IMG/VR virus record: IMGVR_UViG_3300045996_002640
Location: 29,802 to 93,801 of that record
From: a virus
Length of the DNA stretch: 64,000 nucleotides
Strand: one strand, 5' to 3'
In this document: positions 38,554-46,210 of the stretch, piece by piece
How the letters are laid out: each line of letters starts with the position of its first letter
How positions within the stretch are numbered: the first letter of the stretch is position 1
Translations under genes and position numbers: made by a program
The notes under the pieces: generated by a model
Databases searched by the model: none
Told to the model about the DNA's origin: nothing
What the model saw: the letters and a program-made list of their open reading frames with translations, nothing else

Positions 38554-38942
38554 TTTGGAAGCTCCATCTGGTCCAGTTGGGCGCCCAATTCTTCCACCTG
38601 AGCCTCTGCCTCAGCCCGGTCAAACGCCCGCGGTCGGCCCCTTGGGCGCCGGGGCTCGGGCGGTGTCATGTCGACGCCGTAAGTCGCGTTCTCCTCAGCC
38701 TTGAACCAGCGCTGACCATCGGCCGATTTCATCAGGACGGCCCGGTGCCCCGACCGGAACTCGGCCTCGTACTCGAGCACGGCCGGGCCAAAGCTGACCA
38801 TGCCGCCACGTCCGTACACCGTCGATGACTTGTCCGAAACGCTCAGCGAGGTGCACTCCCACTCGTCGCCAAGCTCGTCGGGCCATCGAGCGCCGTAGCG
38901 CTCGAAATGGTCCCGGCCTGCCTCATACACCAGGTTTGGCAT
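38550..38942 (-). CDS. Small unknown protein with C-terminal tag
   Basis: 130 aa. Start MPNLVYEAG chosen from the overlap with the upstream stop. Contains a beta-type core and a basic Pro/Arg linker (RRPRGRPRAFDR). Ends VEELGAQLDQMELPK, one of the best tag copies, with the GTTGGGCGCCCAA palindrome. Confidence 0.58.
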   Translation of the reverse strand: MPNLVYEAGRDHFERYGARWPDELGDEWECTSLSVSDKSSTVYGRGGMVSFGPAVLEYEAEFRSGHRAVLMKSADGQRWFKAEENATYGVDMTPPEPRRPRGRPRAFDRAEAEAQVEELGAQLDQMELPK

Positions 38943-39561
38943 CGTCGACCGCCTCGCCGCTCGCAAGGAGCTCAGCGCGCACACCAATCGCGGGCCGCTC
39001 GCCGCGGAGGAGAGCCGCGATGTTTTCGCTCCCGAGCGAGGCCACGACCTGCTGGAGCGTGCGCTCGACCTCGGCGCTCAGCCCACCGAGATTGACCTGC
39101 ACCGGGGCATACGTGCCCATGATCTTCGCGACCTCGCGTTCCGCCGCGACGACCGCCGAATGGTCGCCCGCCGCCTTCGCCTTGACGATCGTGTCCTCGA
39201 GGCGGATCAGCTGCCGTCCCTTGGCGAGCTCGCGCGACTGACGCGCGTAGCCGTAGATCTGGAGCTCGGCCTCCTCGATCACGCGCTTGAGCCTGTCCTC
39301 CTCGTCCTTCGGAAGCGTCACCTTGGCCGGTGGGTTCTTCTGATCGGCGCCCGCCATCTGAAGACGCAGCTGGTGCAGCACGTCCTCCATCGCCGCGGTG
39401 TGAGCAATCAGGTTGCGGGCCTGCCTGACGAGCTCGCGAAACTCGAGAGGCTCGCGCTTCGGCGCCTTCATCATCGGGCGAGCGCCTTGGTAGGAGCTCG
39501 CAGGCGCGTTCGCTTTTCGCTTCGTCTTCGGTGGGGGTACCGCAACCTGGGTCGCCATCAA
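38923..39561 (-). CDS. Possible small terminase-like protein
   Basis: 212 aa. Basic N-terminus, then helices. The segment AAGDHSAVVAAEREVAKIMG followed by TYAPVQVNL resembles the C-terminal end of some small terminase-like proteins, which bind packaging sites. It lies ~7 kb upstream of terL, so this is tentative; it could equally be an unrelated helical protein. Confidence 0.35.
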   Translation of the reverse strand: MMATQVAVPPPKTKRKANAPASSYQGARPMMKAPKREPLEFRELVRQARNLIAHTAAMEDVLHQLRLQMAGADQKNPPAKVTLPKDEEDRLKRVIEEAELQIYGYARQSRELAKGRQLIRLEDTIVKAKAAGDHSAVVAAEREVAKIMGTYAPVQVNLGGLSAEVERTLQQVVASLGSENIAALLRGERPAIGVRAELLASGEAVDDAKPGV

Positions 39562-39791
39562 CTCACACTCCGGTCCATGACTTTGACGGGTCCGCTGAAG
39601 ACCCGGTCGAGCGCCGCGACGACCAGCCTTTCGACGCGAGCTCGGTCGATCCGGTAGAGGCGCGCCAGCATGGCCAAGGCCAAGGTCGCCGTCTGGAGCT
39701 GCAGCGCTTTCGCCGCCGCACCGGCTCGGACCTTGGCCGTGCTTTGCACCACGCTCGCGGCGTTCTTCACCGCGAGCTCATCGAGGATCAC
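39558..39791 (-). CDS. Small helical protein
   Basis: 77 aa from a GTG that overlaps the upstream stop (GTGA). Ala/Leu-rich helices (QLQTATLALAMLARLYRIDR). No family recognised; supported by coupling and lack of gaps. Confidence 0.48.
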   Translation of the reverse strand: MILDELAVKNAASVVQSTAKVRAGAAAKALQLQTATLALAMLARLYRIDRARVERLVVAALDRVFSGPVKVMDRSVS

Positions 39792-40468
39792 CAGCTCAGC
39801 CAATCGGAAGTCGTCTCCTCGGCCCAACGCCGCGGGCCGCGTCGCTCCCAGTAGATTACCGCATACTCGTAGTTGTCGGTACCCCCACCCGTGAAGCTCG
39901 GTCGCTCGACCACGAAATCGACGTGCTTGGGCCGCCGCTTCCGGAACAGATCGTACCGGTCGCTCGTGTGCAGGAAGCTCGCGCGCAGGAGGACCGAGCA
40001 CACGCCGTCGACCGCGAGCCGGTCGAGCATGCGCTCCACGTGGGACCGCGCGATCGGCTCGCGCTTCACCTTGCCCTTGGCGTTCCGCATGACCTCCTTC
40101 GTGGTCGGGTCGCGCAGCGGACGGCTGAACGGCGGGTTGCCGGCGATGAGCTCGTACTCATTCGAGCCGAGACCGAGCTCCAGGAAGTCGCCGTGAAAGA
40201 AGATCGCGCCGTAGCTCTTGGCGTACTCCTCGGCAGCGGGGTCAAGATCGATCGCGTGGATCTTGATGTCCTGGCCCCAACACCCTCGAGCTGCCGCGAT
40301 GTAGGAGCCCTTCCCGCTCGAAGGCTCGAGCATGAGCGTCGCCGAGCTCGCGCAACCAAAGCTCCGCGCGCGAATCATCTGCGCCTGAGCCAGCCTCGTA
40401 TCCGTGTAGTAGCGGTCGAGCTCGTCCCGCTCGGCCGCTTCGTCGTCGTTTGCCATCCCGACCATCAT
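39788..40468 (-). CDS. N6-adenine-type DNA methyltransferase
   Basis: 226 aa. SAM region ATLMLEPSSGKGSYIAAARG and catalytic NPPF (ELIAGNPPFSRPLRD) mark a class I amino-methyltransferase of the gamma order. The target domain is short. It is the third methylase in this region and may protect phage DNA. Start ATGATG overlaps the upstream stop. Confidence 0.75.
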   Translation of the reverse strand: MMVGMANDDEAAERDELDRYYTDTRLAQAQMIRARSFGCASSATLMLEPSSGKGSYIAAARGCWGQDIKIHAIDLDPAAEEYAKSYGAIFFHGDFLELGLGSNEYELIAGNPPFSRPLRDPTTKEVMRNAKGKVKREPIARSHVERMLDRLAVDGVCSVLLRASFLHTSDRYDLFRKRRPKHVDFVVERPSFTGGGTDNYEYAVIYWERRGPRRWAEETTSDWLSW

Positions 40469-40971
40469 GCCGCGGTCAGGTACAACACGTAGCCGGCGCC
40501 GAGCTCCTCGAGGCGTTCGAACCGAAAGATGGCGAGCTCGCCTGCCATGGTGATCACGAGCGGCTCGCCCAGATGGGCGCCCAAGCCGCGCGCCTGGACG
40601 CCGATGCACCACGGCTGGTTGTTCTTTCGGAACATGAGCAGCGGCACCCGCTTCTCCTCGCTCGCTGCCGCGGTGCACTGTTCCCACCAATCCCAAGCGC
40701 GGTGCTTCTCGCCTGCAAGGAGCTTGGACCACTTCCAGTTCTGCTCCCGCTTGACCTCGACCGAGAACGGCCAGATCAGGGAAGTCGTCATCAGGTCGCC
40801 AGCCGCGTTATAGGCCGCGCGAATCGCAGGCGTCGACCACCCACCGCTCAGCGGCGTCGAGACGAACTTCGTACCGGGCTCGACAGGCTCCCACCACGCC
40901 GCGAGAACGCGGGCAGCTTCGCGCTCGCCCGCTTTTCCTTTTGCCCGCCCGTTGATGCGGCCCGATTTCAC
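40465..40971 (-). CDS. PD-(D/E)XK-like nuclease, resolvase-type
   Basis: 168 aa. Pattern AKGKAGEREAARVLAAWW, then GDLMTTS-LIWPFSVEVKRE, then WWEQCTAAASEEKRVPLLMF fits Hjc/PD-(D/E)XK enzymes: an early Glu, an Asp, and the E-x-K of SVEVKRE. It follows the 49-bp array by 11 bp. Likely acts on recombination or packaging intermediates. Confidence 0.6.
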   Translation of the reverse strand: MKSGRINGRAKGKAGEREAARVLAAWWEPVEPGTKFVSTPLSGGWSTPAIRAAYNAAGDLMTTSLIWPFSVEVKREQNWKWSKLLAGEKHRAWDWWEQCTAAASEEKRVPLLMFRKNNQPWCIGVQARGLGAHLGEPLVITMAGELAIFRFERLEELGAGYVLYLTAA

Positions 40972-40981
40972 AACGCACCCG

Positions 40982-41390
40982 CTTTCGGAAGTGCCCCGCG
41001 AATTCGGCGAGCAAACTCCGAACCGAGGCGATTTAGGAAGTGCCCCGCGTAAACGACGAGCAAACTCGAAACGACCTCGGGTTCTGGAAGTCGCTCCGGT
41101 TTTTGCGGCGCAAACTCAGAACCGACCTCATTTTGGAATTGCCCGCGAAAAATCGGAGGCAATTCCAAAACCCGACGCGTTTTGGAAGTCGGCACCAAAT
41201 TCGCGCGGCAAATCCAAAACCGACCGTCTTTCGGAAGTCGCTCGCAAAAATCGGAGGCAATTCCAAAATCGGAGCCGTTTGGGAAGTCGCGCTCGTTTTT
41301 GCGCCGGTCTTTCCGAACGCGCGCCTTTTCGGAAGTGCGGCTCGTATACGGGGCGCAAACTCGAAACCGCCCGCGTTCAGAAAGTAGCCC
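40982..41390. repeat. Array of 9 TTYCGGAAGT units at 49-bp spacing
   Basis: TTTCGGAAGT-type motifs start at 40983, 41032, 41082, 41131, 41180, 41229, 41278, 41327 and 41376. A second, roughly inverted motif (GCAAACTCCGAAACC-type) follows each at +28, from 41011 to 41355. Each unit could fold as a hairpin or bind a dimer twice. The array lies between a methylase gene and a nuclease gene. Several overlapping frames are open only because the units lack stops, so it is best seen as non-coding. Confidence 0.9.
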
Positions 41391-41458
41391 GCGAATTCGC
41401 GCGCCGAAAAAGAAAGCGCGTCCCTCGTCGTTTTCGCCCTGGTTTTCCTGAGCGAAAC

Positions 41459-42592
41459 TCATCGGCAGCAGCCAGGTGAGAAGTAGATCGCCTCCTCCGC
41501 CTTGGTCTTGTTCGAGCCCATGGTCGAGCGCGTTCGCTCCCAGAGAAAGACCTCCCAGCCAGGGAGGTCGTAGTCGCCGGCATGACCGCAGATCGCGACG
41601 CGCATCTTCGGGTTCTCGCGAGCCCAGTCGCAGACAGCCTGAGCGACGACGCCCGCGCGGTACACGCCCTCGTAGCCCTCGTAGGGCGGGTCGAGGAAGA
41701 CGGCCGTCTCGTCGCCGCCGTACGACGAATTGAGGCAGCGGTCCCAAGACCCGTGGATCACGCGCACTCGCTCGAGCCGCGTTGCGATCCGTCGCAGCCA
41801 GAAGAACGCCTGGTAGCCAGCGCTCGTCCACGCCTTGATGTCGCCGCCCGAACTCGAGAAGGCCCCGCGCTTCGCCTGGACGCCGCGCCCGGCATTCCCG
41901 GTGTGAGGGACCGAGCCCTTGCCCTCGGGACCCTTGCCGCCGCGCCCGCGCGCCTGAATGCCCGAGCCGCCGCCGGCGACCGCGGGGATCTTACCCCTGG
42001 CCTTCACGCTCGCGCCGTCCGCGCCGATGGCGAGCAGGCCACGCCCGGTCGAGGCGTGCTCAGGGACGCGGCCGCGCGCCTGGATACCCTGGCCAGCTGC
42101 CGTCACGCGGGGGATCTGAGCGGGGTCCTGGAGCGCAGGCTCAGGCGCGCCGCCCCGATCCCATTCGCACCAGCCCGAACCGATCCACGCGCACTGCCCG
42201 TAGAGCCACCACCCGGCGACCTTGGCGTCGCCTGGCCAGTTGGGGTCCTGGAGCTCGGCCGCGAGTCTCTCGCGCTGCTCCATGAGCCAGCCGTGCCGCG
42301 CGCCGATGTCCACGTGGCTCACCGGGTAGTCCGCGTACTTGGCGACCTCGTCGTTCTGGTAGACGACCGCTCGCCAGAAGTTCGCGATAAAGCCGTTCCA
42401 GTCACCCACCACCTCGAGCGGGCAAGGCGCCGGCGCGGCGAGCAGCACCGCGGCACTCCCGCAGAACGGTTCGAGGTACTGCTTCGGCCTTCCGAACCGA
42501 TCCCAGACGATCGGTGCGACGTCGCGCTTGCCCCCGAAGTAGGGGAACGGAGCCCTAAGAGGCTCGTTTGATTCGGTTGACGGCTTTGCCAT
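41459..42592 (-). CDS. Dam-type DNA adenine methylase with repeat insert
   Basis: 377 aa. APFPYFGGKRDVAPIVWDR, YLEPFCGSAAVLLAAP and AVFLDPPYEGYEG are the three Dam/D12-class motifs. Between ~150 and ~250 is a Gly/Ala/Arg insert with repeats such as GQGIQARGRVP and GSGIQARGRGG, a feature of some phage Dam enzymes. It overlaps the ParB-domain gene by 38 bases and ends at the 49-bp array. Confidence 0.8.
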   Translation of the reverse strand: MAKPSTESNEPLRAPFPYFGGKRDVAPIVWDRFGRPKQYLEPFCGSAAVLLAAPAPCPLEVVGDWNGFIANFWRAVVYQNDEVAKYADYPVSHVDIGARHGWLMEQRERLAAELQDPNWPGDAKVAGWWLYGQCAWIGSGWCEWDRGGAPEPALQDPAQIPRVTAAGQGIQARGRVPEHASTGRGLLAIGADGASVKARGKIPAVAGGGSGIQARGRGGKGPEGKGSVPHTGNAGRGVQAKRGAFSSSGGDIKAWTSAGYQAFFWLRRIATRLERVRVIHGSWDRCLNSSYGGDETAVFLDPPYEGYEGVYRAGVVAQAVCDWARENPKMRVAICGHAGDYDLPGWEVFLWERTRSTMGSNKTKAEEAIYFSPGCCR

Positions 42593-43169
42593 CCTTCGAC
42601 TTTCCCATCAAGAAGTGATGCCCGCACGACGGACACTCGACCTCGGTCTCGGCCTTGATCGTCGTCTTCGAATTCTCGGGCGGCAACGTCTGCGGAGCCG
42701 AGAGCGCCGCGAGCGCTGAGTCGTCGATCCCGATCGAGAGCGCAAACATCGGGTCGCCCGTGTTGATCTCGGCGATGAGCGCCGCGAGCGGCTCCTGCTG
42801 GAACGACCCCCGGCGAGCGTCGAGCTTGACCGTGAGGGCCATCGCCTGCGCGCGCGTCAGGCCGTGTAGGAAGACCATCGGGCCTTCGTCGTAACCAACG
42901 TCTCGAGCGAGCTCCCACCGGTGCTCGCCGTCGATGATCACGTTCTGGACGTTGCCCTTCTCGTCGGTGCCCCAAATCGTGAGCGCGTGGCTCGCGAGCC
43001 AACCGTCGGTGAGAAGCCCGTACCGAGTGCTTTCCTTCTGGAACTCGGTCATTTCGTTGGGGTTCCAGTCGTTCGGCTGCACCAGCTCGAGCGGCTTCAC
43101 CTCGACTATGCCCTCAATACGAGGGCCTTGCTTCGGCGCCTTGCTGGCGCGCTTCGATGCTTTCGGCAT
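42555..43169 (-). CDS. ParB-domain protein with zinc ribbon
   Basis: 204 aa. The N-terminal part has PLELVQPNDWNPNEM and VIIDGEHRWELARDVGYD, the ParB/Srx-type nucleotide-binding core, then a helix. The C-terminus has a zinc ribbon start, ECPSCGHHFLMGK. In phages such proteins often sit beside DNA methylases, as here. It is also the nearest candidate DNA-binding protein to the 49-bp array. Confidence 0.7.
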   Translation of the reverse strand: MPKASKRASKAPKQGPRIEGIVEVKPLELVQPNDWNPNEMTEFQKESTRYGLLTDGWLASHALTIWGTDEKGNVQNVIIDGEHRWELARDVGYDEGPMVFLHGLTRAQAMALTVKLDARRGSFQQEPLAALIAEINTGDPMFALSIGIDDSALAALSAPQTLPPENSKTTIKAETEVECPSCGHHFLMGKSKDGKAVNRIKRAS

Positions 43170-43173
43170 GCGA

Positions 43174-45033
43174 TCAGACTACCAGGCGAGACCCGTGTTC
43201 GTCTGCGATGATCTCGAGCCGGCGCGGGATCGCGTCGAGCACGTCGTCTTGGTGCGCGGTGATGAACGCCTGCTCGAAGCCGTAGCGACCCGAGAGCATC
43301 GTCACCAGGTGCGCCGCGAAGAGACGACGGTTCGCCTTGTCGAGCGCACCAAACGGTTCGTCGATGAGCGCGACTGACCAAGGCGCTGCACGCCGAGCGC
43401 GGAGGTAGCTCGCCGCCGATAGCTGCAGCGCCGCGCCTGCGAGATCCTCGGCGGCGCCTGAGATCCGCGAGAGCTCAAAGAACGGCTTCTCCTTGATGGC
43501 GAGCCCGCGCGCCGCGCCGCACTCGCACGTCTTGACCTTGTGGCTCTTCGGGAACCCTCGACCGCAAACCGCGCACGAGCTCGCTGGCTTCTTGCCCTCG
43601 GCCTCGAACCGCGCAGCGAGCCGGAGGTCGATGCCCGACTCCTCGAGCATGGCGTTCGCCCCGACCTCGACGAGATGGGCGCCCTTCTGGGCGACCTTGC
43701 GCTGAGCTTTCTTGCAGACCTCGAGAGCGAGCCCCGCCGCTCGCGCGGTCCGCGCCTTAGCGACAAGCTCAGCTTCGAGGAGCGCGAGCCGCTCGACTAC
43801 CCCATCGGCCATCGCAAGGTCAGTCTTCAGCTTCGCCACCTTTTCTGCAGCGATTCGCTGGGAGGTTACTCGAGCGGTGACATCCGGGGTCGGCCGACCC
43901 TTGGCCTCGAGCTGCAGTGCTTTCGCCTGCTCCCGCAGTGCATCGAGCCGCGCGTTCGCCTTCTCCCAGGCGCGCTCCTGCTCGGCCGCCAGCGTCTCCT
44001 CTTGAGCCAGTGCCGCGAGCTCGGTCTGCAAGATCGCGAGCTCATGGTCGAGAGCTGCACGTTGCTCGAGATCGCCGGCGCTGCGCGCACGCACCCACTC
44101 GGCGCTCGGGCACTCGGCTTGCGTGACCGGGCAAGCGCCATCGAAGCCGTGGTCGATCCGTTCCTGGATCGTCTCGCGCTCGGCGTTCGCGACCGCCCAT
44201 TCGCTGTCGAGCTCCTTGCGCCGAACAAGGCGCTCGGGCGGGATCACTGTTCTGGGAAGCGCGTCGAGTGCCTTGCGCCCGGCTGCCCCATTCGCGTCGA
44301 GTTGATCGAACGACGCCTTCTTTCGGTCGAGCTCAAGCTCCCTGGTCTCCTTCGCGAGCTCGGCCTCCGCCTCTGCGAGCTTGGTGCGGAGCGTCTCGAC
44401 CAGCGTCTCGGCGGGCCCGTAATGCTCGAGCGTAGCGAGCTGCCGCTTCGCCAGGTCAATGAGCTTCACGTGATCCTCGGCCGCGAGCTGCGCACGCTCC
44501 TGCTCGGTCTCGGCCCGCTCGATCGCCTCCTCGCCTTGCTGCAGGTCGAACCAGGCCGTGTACCGCTTCATGCGCTCGGTCGAGCCCTCGGTCGCCAGCC
44601 GGGCGATCTCCTTCTGCTTGGCGAAACAGGTCGAGAAGAAGTCGATCTCTCCGAGTCCGGTCCGCTTGGCCACCTCGATCTGAGCCGGCGGCCCACCACA
44701 CGTCTCGTTCGTGTTCGAGTCGCTGAAGACCAGCTGCGTGCTCTTGCCGCGCGAGCGCGAGCGCACCGCGTGCGTCCCGTCGCTGAAGTGCAGCGTGACC
44801 GAGGTCAGGTCCTCGTCCCACGAAATCACGTCGTCCTCACTCGGCGCCAGATGCCAGCCGAAAAGCACGTACGGAATCATCGAGAGAAACCAGCTCTTGC
44901 CCGCCCAGTTGCTCCGATCGGCGTCTGCCTCGTACCGCGCGACGATCGCGTAGCACCCCGGCTCGAGCTCGATGGATTGCCCGCCGAGGTAGGGCCCGAA
45001 GTTCAAGCTGTCGATCTGGGTGATGTGGGTCAC
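43174..45033 (-). CDS. SbcC/Rad50-like ATPase
   Basis: 619 aa, GTG start chosen from the GTGA overlap. Head motifs: variant Walker A SNWAGKSWFLS near residue 40, and a C-terminal signature plus Walker B region (LQLSAASYLRAR, then SVALIDEPFGALDKANRRL). Long coiled-coil arms flank a CPVTQAEC-type hook, and a second CxxC pair is in SCAVCGRGFPKSHKVKTCEC. It pairs with the SbcD-like gene to process DNA ends. Shorter than bacterial SbcC, like T4 gp46. Confidence 0.82.
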   Translation of the reverse strand: MTHITQIDSLNFGPYLGGQSIELEPGCYAIVARYEADADRSNWAGKSWFLSMIPYVLFGWHLAPSEDDVISWDEDLTSVTLHFSDGTHAVRSRSRGKSTQLVFSDSNTNETCGGPPAQIEVAKRTGLGEIDFFSTCFAKQKEIARLATEGSTERMKRYTAWFDLQQGEEAIERAETEQERAQLAAEDHVKLIDLAKRQLATLEHYGPAETLVETLRTKLAEAEAELAKETRELELDRKKASFDQLDANGAAGRKALDALPRTVIPPERLVRRKELDSEWAVANAERETIQERIDHGFDGACPVTQAECPSAEWVRARSAGDLEQRAALDHELAILQTELAALAQEETLAAEQERAWEKANARLDALREQAKALQLEAKGRPTPDVTARVTSQRIAAEKVAKLKTDLAMADGVVERLALLEAELVAKARTARAAGLALEVCKKAQRKVAQKGAHLVEVGANAMLEESGIDLRLAARFEAEGKKPASSCAVCGRGFPKSHKVKTCECGAARGLAIKEKPFFELSRISGAAEDLAGAALQLSAASYLRARRAAPWSVALIDEPFGALDKANRRLFAAHLVTMLSGRYGFEQAFITAHQDDVLDAIPRRLEIIADEHGSRLVV

Positions 45034-45197
45034 TTCGCCACTTTCTTCCGAGGCTTGAGAATGAGCGTCCTCAGGTGCTCGGCGAGCGCGTCGCCCACCT
45101 GGTCCAAGATCCAGGAGTGAGTCGCGGTTCGCTTGTCGACCAACCGGAGCAAGTAAAGCGTTCGGCGCACGGTCAAGGGTTTGGGTCGATTGCTCAT
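45030..45197 (-). CDS. Small basic protein between SbcC and SbcD genes
   Basis: 55 aa: MSNRPKPLTVRRTLYLLR and onward to RKKVAK. It starts in an ATGA overlap with the SbcD-like stop and ends in a GTGA overlap with the SbcC-like start, so the three genes are coupled. Basic and helical; no family recognised. Confidence 0.6.
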   Translation of the reverse strand: MSNRPKPLTVRRTLYLLRLVDKRTATHSWILDQVGDALAEHLRTLILKPRKKVAK

Positions 45198-46210
45198 GCG
45201 GCTGCCTCATCGATCGCCACGTCAACCAGCTTCCGAAGCTCGGCCTCGAGGTCCTCGTCTCCAAATTGCCAGGTCGCCGCGAGCGCGCGCGCGACGTCCG
45301 CGAAGCTATCGCGATCCTCAGCCACCGGTGCGGCTGGCTGGTACTCCTTGCTCGAGACCGTGCCATCGATGCCAGCCGCGCGAAGCGCACTCTCAGCAAG
45401 CTCCACGTTCTCGTCGTTGGCGAGCACCACCCGAACGATGTCCCCGGGCTTGGCCTGGTCGAGCTCAGACGCCGAGAGCGAGAACACGCGCCGCGCGGGG
45501 AGCTTGTGGCTCTCGAGCTTGGTCGTGCGCGAGTCGGTGTCCGCGACCAGCAGGCGCGGCTCGCTGTCCTCCTCGGCGAAGTTTAGGCGCGCGCTCGAGC
45601 CGATGATCTCGACGCCCTTGTAGAACTGGGCCTTGTGGTAGTGCCCGCCGATGGCGAGCGCTTGCGGGAGGCACGCCTTGATCTTGTCGACCGGCCAGAA
45701 CACCTCCCGCCCGCGCGGCATGCTCGTCGTCTCGCTGCCCGGCGTGATCCCCTTGAGGTTCAGGTGCCCGACAACCAGGCGCACGCCGCTGCCGAACTCG
45801 GCCGTCTGCTCCACGATCGCGCTCGGGTCGTAGGCGAGCGCTCGTGCGGTGAACGGCAGCCACAACACCTCGCCCGAGCACGTGACGTCCGGCTGCGAGA
45901 TGACCGAGTAACCAGCGGCGCCGATCGGGTCGAGCGTGCTCGCGCCGGTGCCGTCCTCGACGACGTCATGGTTCCCGGTGACCCAGATGGACGGTACCGG
46001 AGCCTGCTCGGCGAACCGGATGGCGCGCGCAACGCAGCGATGGGCGCCCATCCCAGGGTCGCACAGGTCGCCCGCGAACACGATCTGGTCGACCTTGAGC
46101 ACCGCGGCTTGCTCGCAAGTGAGCTCGAGCGAGTCGCTCAGCTCCTCGAAACGCGGAACGCCCGCAGTGCGGGCGTCCAGGTGTAAATCGGAAATGAACA
46201 GGTACCTCAC
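45194..46210 (-). CDS. SbcD/Mre11-like nuclease
   Basis: 338 aa. Phosphoesterase motifs FISDLHLDA, IVFAGDLCDPG, WVTGNHDVVED, VVGHLN and GGHYHKAQ give the metal-binding residues of the Mre11/SbcD family. It partners the SbcC-like ATPase in end resection. It overlaps the recombinase gene by 4 bases. Confidence 0.88.
   Translation of the reverse strand: MRYLFISDLHLDARTAGVPRFEELSDSLELTCEQAAVLKVDQIVFAGDLCDPGMGAHRCVARAIRFAEQAPVPSIWVTGNHDVVEDGTGASTLDPIGAAGYSVISQPDVTCSGEVLWLPFTARALAYDPSAIVEQTAEFGSGVRLVVGHLNLKGITPGSETTSMPRGREVFWPVDKIKACLPQALAIGGHYHKAQFYKGVEIIGSSARLNFAEEDSEPRLLVADTDSRTTKLESHKLPARRVFSLSASELDQAKPGDIVRVVLANDENVELAESALRAAGIDGTVSSKEYQPAAPVAEDRDSFADVARALAATWQFGDEDLEAELRKLVDVAIDEAAA

Noticed and set aside
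40968-41462. 164-codon gene starting MSFAQENQGEN across the second array
   Set aside because: It overlaps the methylase stop as ATGA, but has no ribosome-binding site, and a 49-bp unit shifts frame every copy. Several other frames on both strands are equally open, so openness follows from stop-free repeats.
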